NCBI GenBank assembly: GCA_047495785.1
Contig: JBLDXI010000026.1
Coordinates: forward strand, 1,364,001 to 1,428,000
From: Lepidodermella squamata
Lineage: Eukaryota > Gastrotricha
Direction of reading: 5' to 3'
Length of the DNA: 64,000 nucleotides
Shown here: positions 46,280-57,100 of the stretch, in pieces
Layout: the number at the start of each line of letters is the position of its first letter
How positions within the stretch are numbered: position 1 is the stretch's first letter
Notes under the pieces: generated by a model
Databases searched by the model: none
What the model was told of the DNA's origin: nothing
Seen by the model: only the letters and a program-made list of their open reading frames with translations
Position numbers and translations under genes: made by a program

Positions 46280-48171
46280 ATGACTGATAACGACAATTGG
46301 GTGAAACAGTTTCCTCCGAGGATAGTGGATTCTAGACACCGCCCGTCCAAACAAGCGATGGAAAGAAAACTCAAGCGCAACTCTGGGAAACCCTACCGTC
46401 AGTCAGATAAAGGGGTTAGCGCTAAGTTTAATTCCGGTCGTAAGCCTGTTTACTTCAAGTGTGGTTGCTGGCGTAAATGCTCCTTGAAATTCAATGAAAA
46501 TTCAGTCAAACAATGCTTTAACACTTACTGGTCCCGAGCATCTATCGACGCTAGACGAGCATTCATCAACCGTTACGTCAGTTATAAACAGAAACGAGAG
46601 AATGGTCCTCGAAGATTTGATTATTACTTACCAGGCAACTACTTGGCAACCCCTTCGCCTTCACAATCTAGGGACTCAATCGAAGTATGCAGGTCTTTCT
46701 TTCTGAAGGCGCTCGATGAAACTCGCGCTTTTATAAACACAACTGTTGAGAAAAAAGTCGAAGACGGCTTCTACATCATACCAGATCAACGTGGTCGCCA
46801 TAAGCCGCCAAATACCACCAGCGATAATACTTACAAATTTGTTTATCAGCACATCACTTCTTTCGAGCGATTAGACAGTCATTATGCGAGAAGTCAAACT
46901 AGCAAGCAATATCTCGGGTCCGCGCTCAATCTGAGGGAAATGCATCGAATGTACTGTATAGCACACCAAAACTGGACTCTGCGTACTGATGAGAAACCCG
47001 TCAAATACGCTACTTACCGATCTATATTCAAGAGATCTTTTCCCAATCTCGCTTTCAGTCATCCCAAGAAGGACACCTGCAAGAAATGCACACGATTTGC
47101 GACTTTGCCGGATGAACTGTTCACCCATGAAGTGATCGTCGAGAAACGGAACCACGAATCCAACAGAGACGCTGCAAGAGATGCCAAGAATGCTGACAAA
47201 ATTCTAGCAAAACAGTCGAAAGGATTGATCTTGTGCATCCAGTTTGATATGCAGTCAATCCTCGAAAGCCCTTGCTGCTCGATAATGTACAAAAAAAGTT
47301 CCACACCTCAAACCTGACTTTCTACGATACTTCATCAAAAGATGTCTACTGTTTCATGTGGGATCAAACAGAAGGGGGTCGTGGGACGGATGAAGTTGGT
47401 TCATGTCTCTATAAATTCATCACTGAAATGATTCCTGGAGAAGTTGAGCAGTTGATTTTATGGAGCGACAGCACTGGAAGCCAAAACAAATCTCAGTACA
47501 TTGTCAACGCTTTATTCGCGGCCTTGTCCAATTGCAAAGGTAATCTCAAAGTCATCCACAAGTTTTTCGAGCCGGGCCACTCGCAAATGGAATGTGATTC
47601 CGTGCATGCCACTATTGAAAGGGAAGCTAAGAAACGAGTCAACATCAGCTATTCAAAGGAATGGAGAGAAATCGTGGCCGCGTCGCGGAAGGCTCCGATT
47701 GATGCTGATCTGAGACTTGAAGTGTACGGCGAGGAAACACCAAACCGCTTGAAAGTGAAACCATACAGCATAACTGAAATGCAATTTTCAAGCTTCTTCA
47801 GCTTTGACAAGTCACCAAAGTTCGCTCAGTATTTGCAAGACGAACAGAAAAATGATGTTAAATGGTCGGAGCCATGTTGGTTCAGATACGAGAAAGACTA
47901 CCCTAATTATCTCCAAACCAAGAAAACTTTTGACTTGGCTTTTCATACTTTCGTCGCCAAGCGCTACAACAAAGACGTCATTTTGTTTCCTTTCCAACTT
48001 GTTCAAAAATACGAAAAGCGATTGCCGATCGAATCCAGTCTTAAGAAGGATCTCATCGAAATGGTCAACAAAGGCACCATTCCAGAAGCTTATCGCTCAG
48101 TCATAATGGCTTACGAAGAAGACGCAGACAAACCTACTGCCTGCAGCATTGACGCTAACTCTCCGCCGTGA
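46280..48171 (+). pseudogene. frameshifted transposase-like gene
   Basis: Two overlapping frames, 46280-47317 and 47272-48171, are halves of one protein broken by a single-base indel near 47262-47275; similarity-like sequence passes smoothly from LESP in the first to LLDN in the second. The N-terminal half is basic and has Cys motifs (KCGCWRKC; DTCKKC) that could bind DNA through zinc. The second half looks like an RNase H/DDE core: FDMQ at the break, WDQTEGGRGTDEVGS, LILWSDSTGSQNKSQYIV and FEPGHSQMECDSVHATIE, giving acidic candidates in the right order. I do not recognise the exact superfamily, and saw no terminal repeats. The region is intronless and surrounded by LINE and SINE debris, which supports a mobile origin. 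Confidence 0.6.
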
Positions 48172-48545
48172 CATTAGGCCCTCGAAACTTGAAAGGATAT
48201 GACTAATTGAAAGCGTTTCAGAATTATTAAAACAAGCTTATTGTTGAGAGTTTAAACTGTGTTTTACTCGAGCTGTCTAAGAACGATTCAGTCCATGAGT
48301 TTCTGAAACGTTTCCGCCATGATTATCTCGGAATTCCCAGCGCAGATACCTCAGAATGACCGCAATATCGAAGATATTTGTCGGTCATTATTTGTCCAGT
48401 ACATATATTTTTTTCACACAGAATACAGTGGGCTAGATCTTACTATATGTGTACGTAGTACTATTTATAGTGCGTAGTACTCTGGATAGGAATTTTTTTC
48501 GTTGGCTCCTTATAGCGCAAAATCATCGATATTTAACTTCAGTTT
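48172..48545. other. non-genic, short internal repeats
   Basis: No gene. Around 48450-48482 the motif CGTAGTACT occurs twice in a short AT-rich stretch (TACGTAGTACTATTTATAGTG). It may belong to the 3' end of the transposase-bearing element. Confidence 0.35.
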
Positions 48546-49015
48546 GCTAAATTTTTGCCCGTGAAGAGAGACTGAGATAGGTCGGATTGTTTTTCGCATT
48601 GAACTTCACAGACTTCACTTGGGTTTTATTTTGAACAAGCGAAAGACGGTTTCCTTTCATCCAGCGATCGACGACGTCTAGATCTCGCCGCATCTTGGTC
48701 TGAAGCACTTTAACGCATTTACCGGTAACAGCCAAGGCGAAATCGTCTACAATTGATAACGTACTGCATGCTCCGTTGCAGCTCTTGGCATGGCTCTTGG
48801 TAGATCGGCTTCGTAGCGTAGAAATAAGACTGGTCCGATAGCGCTGCCCTGCGGCACCCCGAATGGCACAGGCAGGAAGCTTGATTTCTCTTGTACCTGT
48901 TGACAAAATAGAACCGAAGCCAAATCAGTAGCGAATCATCAATCCCATTAAAACTTGGCTTATGCAGAAGAATCTCATGGTCCGCGAGCCTTTCGTTCGG
49001 CAAGGAAACGTCAAG
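48546..49015 (-). mobile_element. decayed non-LTR reverse transcriptase fragment
   Basis: Broken frames on the - strand carry pieces of a LINE reverse transcriptase in the right order: HEILLHKPSFNGIDDSLLIWLRFYF (palm region before the VPQGS motif), a frame-broken stretch where GVPQGS and GPVLFL would be expected, then VDDFALAVTGK, which corresponds to the F/YxDD catalytic block, and WMKGNRLSLVQNKTQ. At least one frameshift separates them. The copy cannot encode an active enzyme. Confidence 0.65.
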
Positions 49016-49794
49016 GAACTGAACGGCTCAAACATTTTCAGCTGCGGAAAATGTAAATAATAATTTTAATTGCAACTGTTGCATTTCACAGAAAATTAAA
49101 TGTTATTACCCTTTTTGAAATTTGTTTCAAAAGCTTACATGACTTTGAAACATATTTCACACGAAAAAAGCGACGACAAAAAAGTGGAGTGATCGCTTTC
49201 AGAAGATCTCGGTTCTCGGTTCTACGCACCCTGTACCCTGTACCAAATTGCCAGAAGATGCGCCTCTGCAGAAACGCCGTAACCATCATTGGTAATCGTA
49301 TCGTACGCTTGTAACCAATGGTGGAGATGTGGGGTCTTTCATCCTGAACGCCCTAAATGCTAAATGGACTGTTGCGTCCCGCGCCCTATCAACCACCAAT
49401 CATTAATTATTGACATTTGAAATAAGCTTCCGCGTTACGTTTATGCACTAGTTACCAGTTGCGCCCTACATGTCCTTTTGTTAAAGCTCTTGAAAGCGTT
49501 GAGAGACCGCTGGAGATATACTTGTCGGACGTGTAAGCTTTCCTTAGGTATTAGACGGTGCAAAAGCTGCGGAGCTTCCAAAGAAGACCAAAACCTAGGA
49601 TTTAGTGCCTGGAATGATTTATAGAGTTGTTTCTTCCCTTATTTTTCATATTACAATCAATTGGCGGTTCGCGATAAATGCCATTGATCTATTTTGTAGA
49701 AGTGTTGAAGGTCTAATAATTGCTACTTGCATATCCAGCTGCTTATTCACGAGTTTATCTGATTTAGGGAACCGTAGAATAAATATAGTTGATA
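49016..49794. other. intergenic; FUBP promoter side
   Basis: Between the LINE fragment and the FUBP-type gene. No coding frame I can support. The last ~200 nt before 49795 should be the 5' UTR and promoter. Confidence 0.45.
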
Positions 49795-52087
49795 ATGGCG
49801 GCTCAACCTGGATTTTTGGAAGCTGTTGCGCGTGCTCGACAAGTGGCCGAAAAAATGCAACAGCAAAAGCGAGGTTTGGAGTCTGGAGGTGAAGAAGATG
49901 GCGGAAAACGATTCCGATCAGACAATTCACTCGGGTTCGCTGCCAACAGTTACAACTCGCCAACTTCAAATTCCCAGTCTGCATCTGAATCAAGCAACCA
50001 AGGGCCCGTTGATCCTCTGCAGAAAGTGAAAGAGGTTGGTCAATATAAATGTATAATGTATAATGTCACGTAATTTCAACAACTTATTTAGGTTGCTGCT
50101 CGCTTGAATCAACAAGTCGCTGTAATGAAAGGCATGCCAGCCGCTGATGGCAACGGTGTTCAAGACGAATTCTGGGTGCCTGAGCGCCTAGTTGGTCTTG
50201 TAATAGGCAAGGGCGGTGAAACAATCTCGCGTCTCCAAGCCGAATCCGGTGCTCATATGCAAGTTGATCAACGTAAGAATAATTTTATTTGACCCGAGAT
50301 TATTGCTAAATTTGATGCTTTTTAAAGTCAGCAATGGTGGACCTGAGCGCCGTTGCATGCTTTCTGGGCCAAGAGATGCTGTTGAGTAAGTCTGAAACCA
50401 TACTATGTCTTTTCTTTTCAACCTCATTGTCGTTTTCATAGACGTATCAAAAATATGCTGCGTAATTTGGTGGAGCGTGGGAAAGGCCCCGGCATGGGCA
50501 TGCCTCCCGGTTCGGTTGTCGAAGAAATTGTTATTCCCGGCAACTTGGTTGGAATCGTCATCGGCAAGGGCGGCGAGCAAATCAAACAAATCCAGGAACA
50601 ATGTGGTGTTAAAATGGTCCTTATTCAAGATTCACATGAAATTAGTGAAGGCGGCAAACCCCTTCGTATTACCGGAGATGCTGAGCGAGTCAGAGTAAGC
50701 GGTTCAACAGCTTTAAATCAGGTCGATGCCTTATACTTTTCATTTTTAGAATGCGAAAGAAGTTGTTCAGAGAATCCTCTCTCAGAAAGAAGATGGCAAA
50801 TTCGGTGCTGGTCGTGGTAGGGGACGTGGTGGCTTCCCTCCGCCTCTGTTCTCAGGCGGCGTTGGTGAATACGGAGGCAGTGATTACTCTGCGTAAGTCT
50901 ATTTGAAATCAATTATATGAATTACCTCAATCATTCGCTTTGTAGTGGCACTTTTCGGTCGACTCGTGTCGAAGTCCCTAACAGCATTGTTGGTGGTATT
51001 ATCGGCAAGAGTGGTGAAATGATCCGTCGGATCTCCCAAGACTTTGGTGGTGTGAAAATGCAATTTGCTAACGATGCTGACCCGTCTACTGGAATGAAAG
51101 TCCTCGAAATAGGACCAGGCCCTGCTCAAGCTGTTGATGATTGTGCTAATTGCGTTAGAAAACTCGTCGACACTATGCAAAGCTCGAAAGGCGGCCGTCA
51201 AGCTGCCGATGCCGTTGCTATTTACCAGCAAATCAGGCAAGAAATGCCAACTGGTCAATATGGCCAGGGATCGATGTCAGGCTATTCCGGCCCCGATCCG
51301 TCTAAACTGTCGCCGTATGACCAAACAGAAATTTTCTTCCCCATTCCGTTCCGGAAGGCTGGTTACGTCATTGGCAAGGGTGGTTCGACCCTTCACGAAA
51401 TCATCCGCGAATCCGGCGCCCATATCGAAGTTTTGCGTGATACGAATGAGAAGGAGTTGATTGCAAGTGGCCAGCAACCAGAGTCAAAAACATTCCGTAT
51501 TAAAGGAATGGTGTCTCAAATCGAATCCGCGCTAAGAATCATCACGAATAAAGCTGGTATTCAACCGCCCCCTGGCTGGTGCACCCAGCCTCAAGATCTT
51601 GCGAGTTTGTACGCGTATTCCCTGGCAACAAATGGTAACGCCGAGGCAGCAGCCGCCGCAGTTGCAGCGGCAGCGGCCACTGCTGTCGATCCAATGGCGT
51701 CGTATTGGTACTCGCAAATGTACCAGCAACCTCAGGCTGGGGCTGCTGCCGCTGCTTACCCGGCAGCTGCTACCGGACAAGCTGCTGCAGCTGGTGCCGA
51801 CGCTGCCAACTACCCCGCTCCATGTATGAAGTTTTTAGCTATCTCCATTCGCAATTTTACAAGTTTATTTTCTAGCTGTAAACCCATCGACCGGCCAAGC
51901 TGACTATTCCGAAGCGTGGGCGCAATACTATCGTTCCCTCGGTCAACACGAATATGCCGATATGATATTAGCACAAGCCCGCGGCCAGCAAGCGGGAGGT
52001 CAAGCCGAGGAAACCAACGGAAGTCAAAATTCCGGGGCGCCTTCAAATTATCCAACATACCAGGGCAATGGATCATCACAGCATTAG
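49795..52087 (+). CDS. FUBP/KSRP-family four-KH RNA/DNA-binding protein
   Basis: Nuclear single-stranded nucleic-acid-binding protein; relatives (FUBP1-3, KHSRP, fly Psi) act in transcription, splicing and mRNA decay. Seven exons (49795-50034, 50092-50272, 50328-50385, 50442-50694, 50750-50892, 50946-51823, 51876-52087) join in frame to 654 aa. There are four KH domains with GXXG loops: LVGLVIGKGGE, LVGIVIGKGGEQ, IVGGIIGKSGE and AGYVIGKGGST. An RGRGRGG patch separates KH2 and KH3. After KH4 an Ala-rich tract holds SYWYSQMYQ, then DYSEAWAQYYRSLGQHEYADMI, which matches the tyrosine-rich FUBP activation motifs. The stop codon TAG sits directly against GTAAGT, so the 3' UTR may be spliced or an alternative C-terminus could exist. 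Confidence 0.95.
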
Positions 52088-53524
52088 GTAAGTATTTTTG
52101 CAGTTGTTCAACTTTTTGAGATTTTGCGGATTAAGGCGGATTTTTAATTGATGCTTTCAATTGATATTTTTCCGATTTTTTGGGTGATTTTTAAAATTTA
52201 TTAGCAATTTCCGAGTTTGGCTCATTTTAAAGGCGATACGATGAGGCAACAGCTCAACGCTCATTTCGTAATAACTTTTCTGAACAATTTTCATGCATGT
52301 TCTCCAATGAAATTTTTGATATAACTTGAAATACTATCATTTAAATGTACAATATTCAAATTTTTTGCCCTAAAACGGGCGCTTCAATATTTCCAATTGC
52401 CATGTTTCTTTGTTGCAATTTGATAGGAGCCACAAAAGAATCGATTTCTCTCTTGTCCTGTTCATACACTGTGTTTTTTTGGATGATGATTTTGGACAAT
52501 TTTGCATTTTAAAACACAAAACAGCAACATCTTCAATTCGAAACGTATAACCAGCCGCGATCGTTGCTCTTCAACCGAACCAGCCGCAACAACAACAGCC
52601 GCCATCGTCTTTTTTTGTGTTCAATTTTTGTCTTCTTGAATATAATCATATATATTGCATACTATTTGTCTGTTGTACTAACTTTTTAAGGAGCGATTTT
52701 CGTGAGAATTTCACGGGCACAATCGCTTGTAATTTCCTCAGATTTTTTTGTAATATCCATGTACTTGCTATCGTTTTGCTTGATTCGCCGTTCTAGGTGA
52801 TCGACGCCACGTCGGAAACACACATGCAGTAGGTAAAACTTGATGAATTTTCCGTGAATTTTTGATTATATTACACAAGTGAAGTAGTTTTCAAATATTG
52901 ACTTGAAAGTTTCTTTTCAGCGATACTAATTTTGCCTCATTTCAATGAGATCTAATAATCTCTCTAAAATCACCCACACAGACAGGTTTGCATTTTTTGG
53001 AAATATTATTGATTGAATCGAAATATTGATAAAATTTGTCTACCATAATTTTCACTGTAAATATCTTTGGAGTTGATGATAATAATTTTCAATGTAAGTA
53101 ACGCGTAATTAGCGTTAAGGTACGTTTCTTTTCGAAGCTTTATATCTACCTATCTATAGAGTGAAATCATTGACTGTAATAACCTTGAATTAATTGTACC
53201 TACCTTAATTTGTCCTTTTTGTGAGAGAAAAATGATGAAATGAGAGCTGGTCGCGCGTGTTATTGCCTACTATTCACACTTTTATTATAGGACGACTACT
53301 ACACGTGATGAATTCGGTGTTTTGTTTTTTGATTGGTTCAAAATCGAAAGTGACTTCGGTTAATATAGATGAAAGTGAAGTAAAAGCGAAACAGCTCTTT
53401 GGCAAGAAACACGGCGGTTTGACGGAAATCAATATTTCTGGTGGTTATTTTTTTCATTCCCATTTCAACCAGGTTACATCCCATCACCGTCTTTTGCTTT
53501 TTAGTGGTTTATTTTTGTTGAAAA
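52088..53524 (+). other. long AT-rich 3' UTR/intergenic of the FUBP gene
   Basis: No protein-coding frame of note. It begins with a splice-donor match at the FUBP stop and is rich in T runs. A TTCTAG|GTGATCG acceptor-like site near 52797 and repeated AATATTTG-like motifs fit a long regulatory 3' UTR, perhaps with an intron. The end also holds the DNLZ promoter. Confidence 0.4.
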
Positions 53525-54129
53525 ATGAGTATAAGAGCCTTCAGCTCCGTTTTGTTACGATGTGCAAGTCGGTCAATTTCAAGGCCGCTAGCTGTTAATC
53601 ACGCCTCTTTCATCCGGTTTTGCTCTGGAGCGGCTGGCCCGGACGCGGCGGTTCGGGTGAAATTACCCGGTCACACGCACGCGGCGAGAAAAGCCATAGT
53701 CTACACTTGTAAAGTGTGTAAAACTCGGTCGGCGAAAACTTTTTCGAAGCTGGCGTACGAACGCGGTATCGTGATTGTGAAATGCCCTGGCTGCAGTAAC
53801 AACCACATAATTGCCGATCATTTAGGCTGGTTTGAAGGTTAGAAGATTGACTTGAAAAAAAATTAATTTTCAAGGTAAATTTTTATGCAGATTTCAAAGG
53901 TAAAACTATCGAAGAAGTGCTGAAAGGTCGGGGTGAAACCGTGCGAGTCGCAAATATTGCGTCTTCCGATGCTGAATTGACGAACGAAGACCTCGTCATG
54001 ATTGATGATTCGTTGTTGAAACAAAGCGTAATGACAAAAATCGAAGCGAAACCTTCGAAACAAAAGCCGGCGAAAAGTAATAAGTCGGAACAGCCTCTTT
54101 TATTGCCTGTTGATGATAAATCATTGTAG
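53525..54129 (+). CDS. DNLZ: DNL-type zinc finger protein (DNLZ/Hep1/Tim15)
   Basis: Mitochondrial matrix co-chaperone that keeps mtHsp70 soluble. Two exons (53525-53837, 53891-54129) join at phase 1 to 183 aa, like human DNLZ (178 aa). The N-terminus is Arg/Ser-rich without acids (MSIRAFSSVLLRCASRSISR), a mitochondrial presequence. The zf-DNL domain follows: YTCKVCKTRS (first CxxC), FSKLAYERGIVIVKCPGC (second CxxC), then the signature NNHIIADHLGWF. The C-terminal ~70 residues are a Lys/Ser-rich extension. The gene is convergent with the calcium channel; their stops are 48 bp apart. Confidence 0.96.
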
Positions 54130-54159
54130 TTTTAACGTCTTTGTGATACTGAAATGCTC

Positions 54160-54165
54160 AATAAA
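54160..54165 (+). terminator. poly(A) signal of DNLZ
   Basis: AATAAA 31 nt after the DNLZ stop. Cleavage 10-30 nt later would fall inside the last coding exon of the convergent calcium channel gene. Confidence 0.65.
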
Positions 54166-54177
54166 TACGGGTTTTTT

Positions 54178-57100
54178 TTACAATTGAGTTGGATTATTTT
54201 GTTGCTGAGGGTTTGAAATGACGACTCCTCTCAAATCTAAGGGCATGCCCAGCGGCCGGCGCCGGTTCGGCTGGAAATCAACTTTGCGTAGGGTTGGGAC
54301 GTAATCAGGGGCGAGCCTGACTGGAATGGCGGGTATCTGTGGCACCTCCGGTAATTTTCGTTTGATTTCGGCGGTTGGAGCTGATGAAACGCCTGAAGAT
54401 GAAGTAGATGGAATATCGCTAATATTAGTCGGTGTCACAATTTCACTTTCAGGCGATGAAACAGGCGGCGTTAGGACGAGAGCGGGTGTTGGCACCCTGA
54501 CAGTCCCTGTTCGCGGCTGTGTCTCGGTTATCGTGCCATTTTTCACCCCGGAAAACCGAATTTCTCGTTTATTATTCGAATTTTCATTCCGGTTCGTCGA
54601 CGAGCTTTCAGGGCGGCGGAGAATAGGCGCCAAAGCGGCTCGATTCGCTATAGCAACCAGGCTCTGCATGGGCCTCGATGGCACCTGGTGTTTCTTGGCC
54701 TCGTGTTCTAAACCATTTTTCCACAGGTCAAGTAGAAGAAGTCCAGCGTAAATTTTTCCAGTGGTCAGTTGCTGAAATCCGACAGCTGGAATAAATCGAT
54801 TATAATCGCCAAAATAAAAATAAATTTTTGTTATTTACTTTCTTGAGGTGGCATCAGAAGATGCATTTTGCGTTTTGCATATTTCGGCCAAAATTTAGTG
54901 ACAATATTGCGCAGTTCCTGGTCGAGAGTGTGCATGGTTTTGACTGAAATTTCACAAAAAAATATTGAAATTCAATTAAACTTAATTCTTTTTACCTTCT
55001 CCGACTTTGATTTTCAGCGACTCTCGGACCAAAGCAAATAAAGTGGTGGTGAAATGAACGTTTTTACCATCCGTTAGCGGGATATTCATACGAATCAGCT
55101 TTCGGTAAGCCATTTTCGTAGGGCAGTTTATGCCAAAGCCAAGCGGCGGCTCCAGTTGGCGCACCAATTTATACATGTCCGAGAATGGAATTTTTCCACT
55201 GTCAAAAAATCCATTTTAAATTTGAGCTCATAGAATTTTATTCTCACCATCCATTCGGATCGTACTCCGACCAGTTGCGCACGAACTCGTCAAGGTGGTG
55301 AGGGCCCAAAATGGACGAATCACGGGTCAAAAACTCGAAATTATCCATGATTACTGCCACAAACAGATTGAGTAGCTGAAAAGAGAGACCAGTATTTATG
55401 CTCAAATTTCATAGAATCTTTTTTTGATTTTCACCAAAAATGTTGCGAGAAGAATGAAAGAAAGGAAGTAGATGTAGGCGCCAACATCCGTCCCACAAGA
55501 ATCACCCACAGCGTAGGGCGAGCAGGGCTTCCCGGAGGTACAACTCAACATGAGATCAGGCCATCCTTCGCCGGTCGTAATTCGAAATAACAGCAACAAC
55601 GCGTCGTAAAACGTTTGAAAACTCGCGTTTTTGTTGATTGACGAATCAGGTCGCAGTAGAATCGTGCCGAAAAGCTGCATCCCGATCACAGCATAGGCGA
55701 AATAGGCCATACCCATAAGCATGCAGACGTAGGGTAGGGCTTTAAAAGACTGGAGGAAGGTCCACAGAATGATGCGGATCGAGCGGACTCGTCTCATGAC
55801 TTTGATAAGACGCACAGTTCGGAAAAGTCTCAAAAATCCGATATCGAAGAGGTCCGGCTGGAAAAAAAACCGAAAATTCAAATGCGAAAAAAATCAAAAT
55901 TTCAAGTTACATTGACTTCTGAAATAACGACATCGATAATACTGACGCTGACAGTGAAGAAGTCGAAAACGTTCCAAATATCAGTGAAATATCCAACCTA
56001 ATATTTTTCGAATAAATGTAAATTCTTCGATATATTCGAAATAAATTACCAATCCATAAGCAATAATTCGGAGTAGAGCTTCGATTGCGAAAACTACAGC
56101 TCCAGCAAAATTTACGATATTTTCGAATTCATCATAACCATTCGCTTGATCAAAGTGCTGTGAAAAATGAAAAATTCAGAAAATTGCTATAAATTGTCAA
56201 AATTTTCAGACCTTCATCATCATAACGAGTGTTGTTAAAAAAACGAAGGCGATGACAAAGACTTCGAAGGGCGTTGATTCGACAAAATACCACATCCTCC
56301 GCCGAAAATCTGCTTCAACTGGTGGCAATCGAATATTGATCGGTTTTGCATTAATGACGTAATCGATGCAACGTTTAGAATTTTTATCAATTTCCTTATC
56401 TTCGCCTTGATTTTGAAACGTTACAACGATCAAGGCCACGAATACGTTGACCAAGAAAAATGGGCAGATAATTAAGAAAATGATGTAGAAAATCGCCATG
56501 CTTTGGTTGTAGGCCGGAAGTGGGCCTCGATTTACTTCAGTCGCCTCGATAGAATGAAGCATTACCCTAAGGAATAAATATTTCAATTGATCACGGAAAA
56601 TTCTAGGAAAACTCACGTTGGCCAGCCATCTCCTGTTGTAACAGTGAATAAGGTCTATAATTTTTTGAAAAATGTAGAAAAATCATAAAAAAATTAGAAA
56701 AATTCTTACTAGCATGGCCATGGGTAGATTGTCGTAATTGAAGTCATAGACCTGCCAAGTTCGGTCTTTCACGCCAACGACTTTGTTATCGTCATCGAAA
56801 ACAAACATCTGACCCTGGCATTCGTCCTCGGTCATTTTTATCGGATCGGTGCAGTAGAAAAATTTGCCGGCAAATAGTTGAATGGCCAGACAGGAGAATA
56901 TGTAATCGAACATGAAAAACATGATCAACACATTGACGACCTTGCCCAGCGATGCGATGAGGCACGATAGGACGGCTTGCAGCTTCGGAATTCGGCGAAC
57001 AGTTTTCAGCGGCCGAAGCACTCGGATGATTCGCAGCGATTTTACAGCGGTTGCATAGCCTCCTCTCAGCCCCAAAGCTCTAAATTCGAGAATTCAAATG

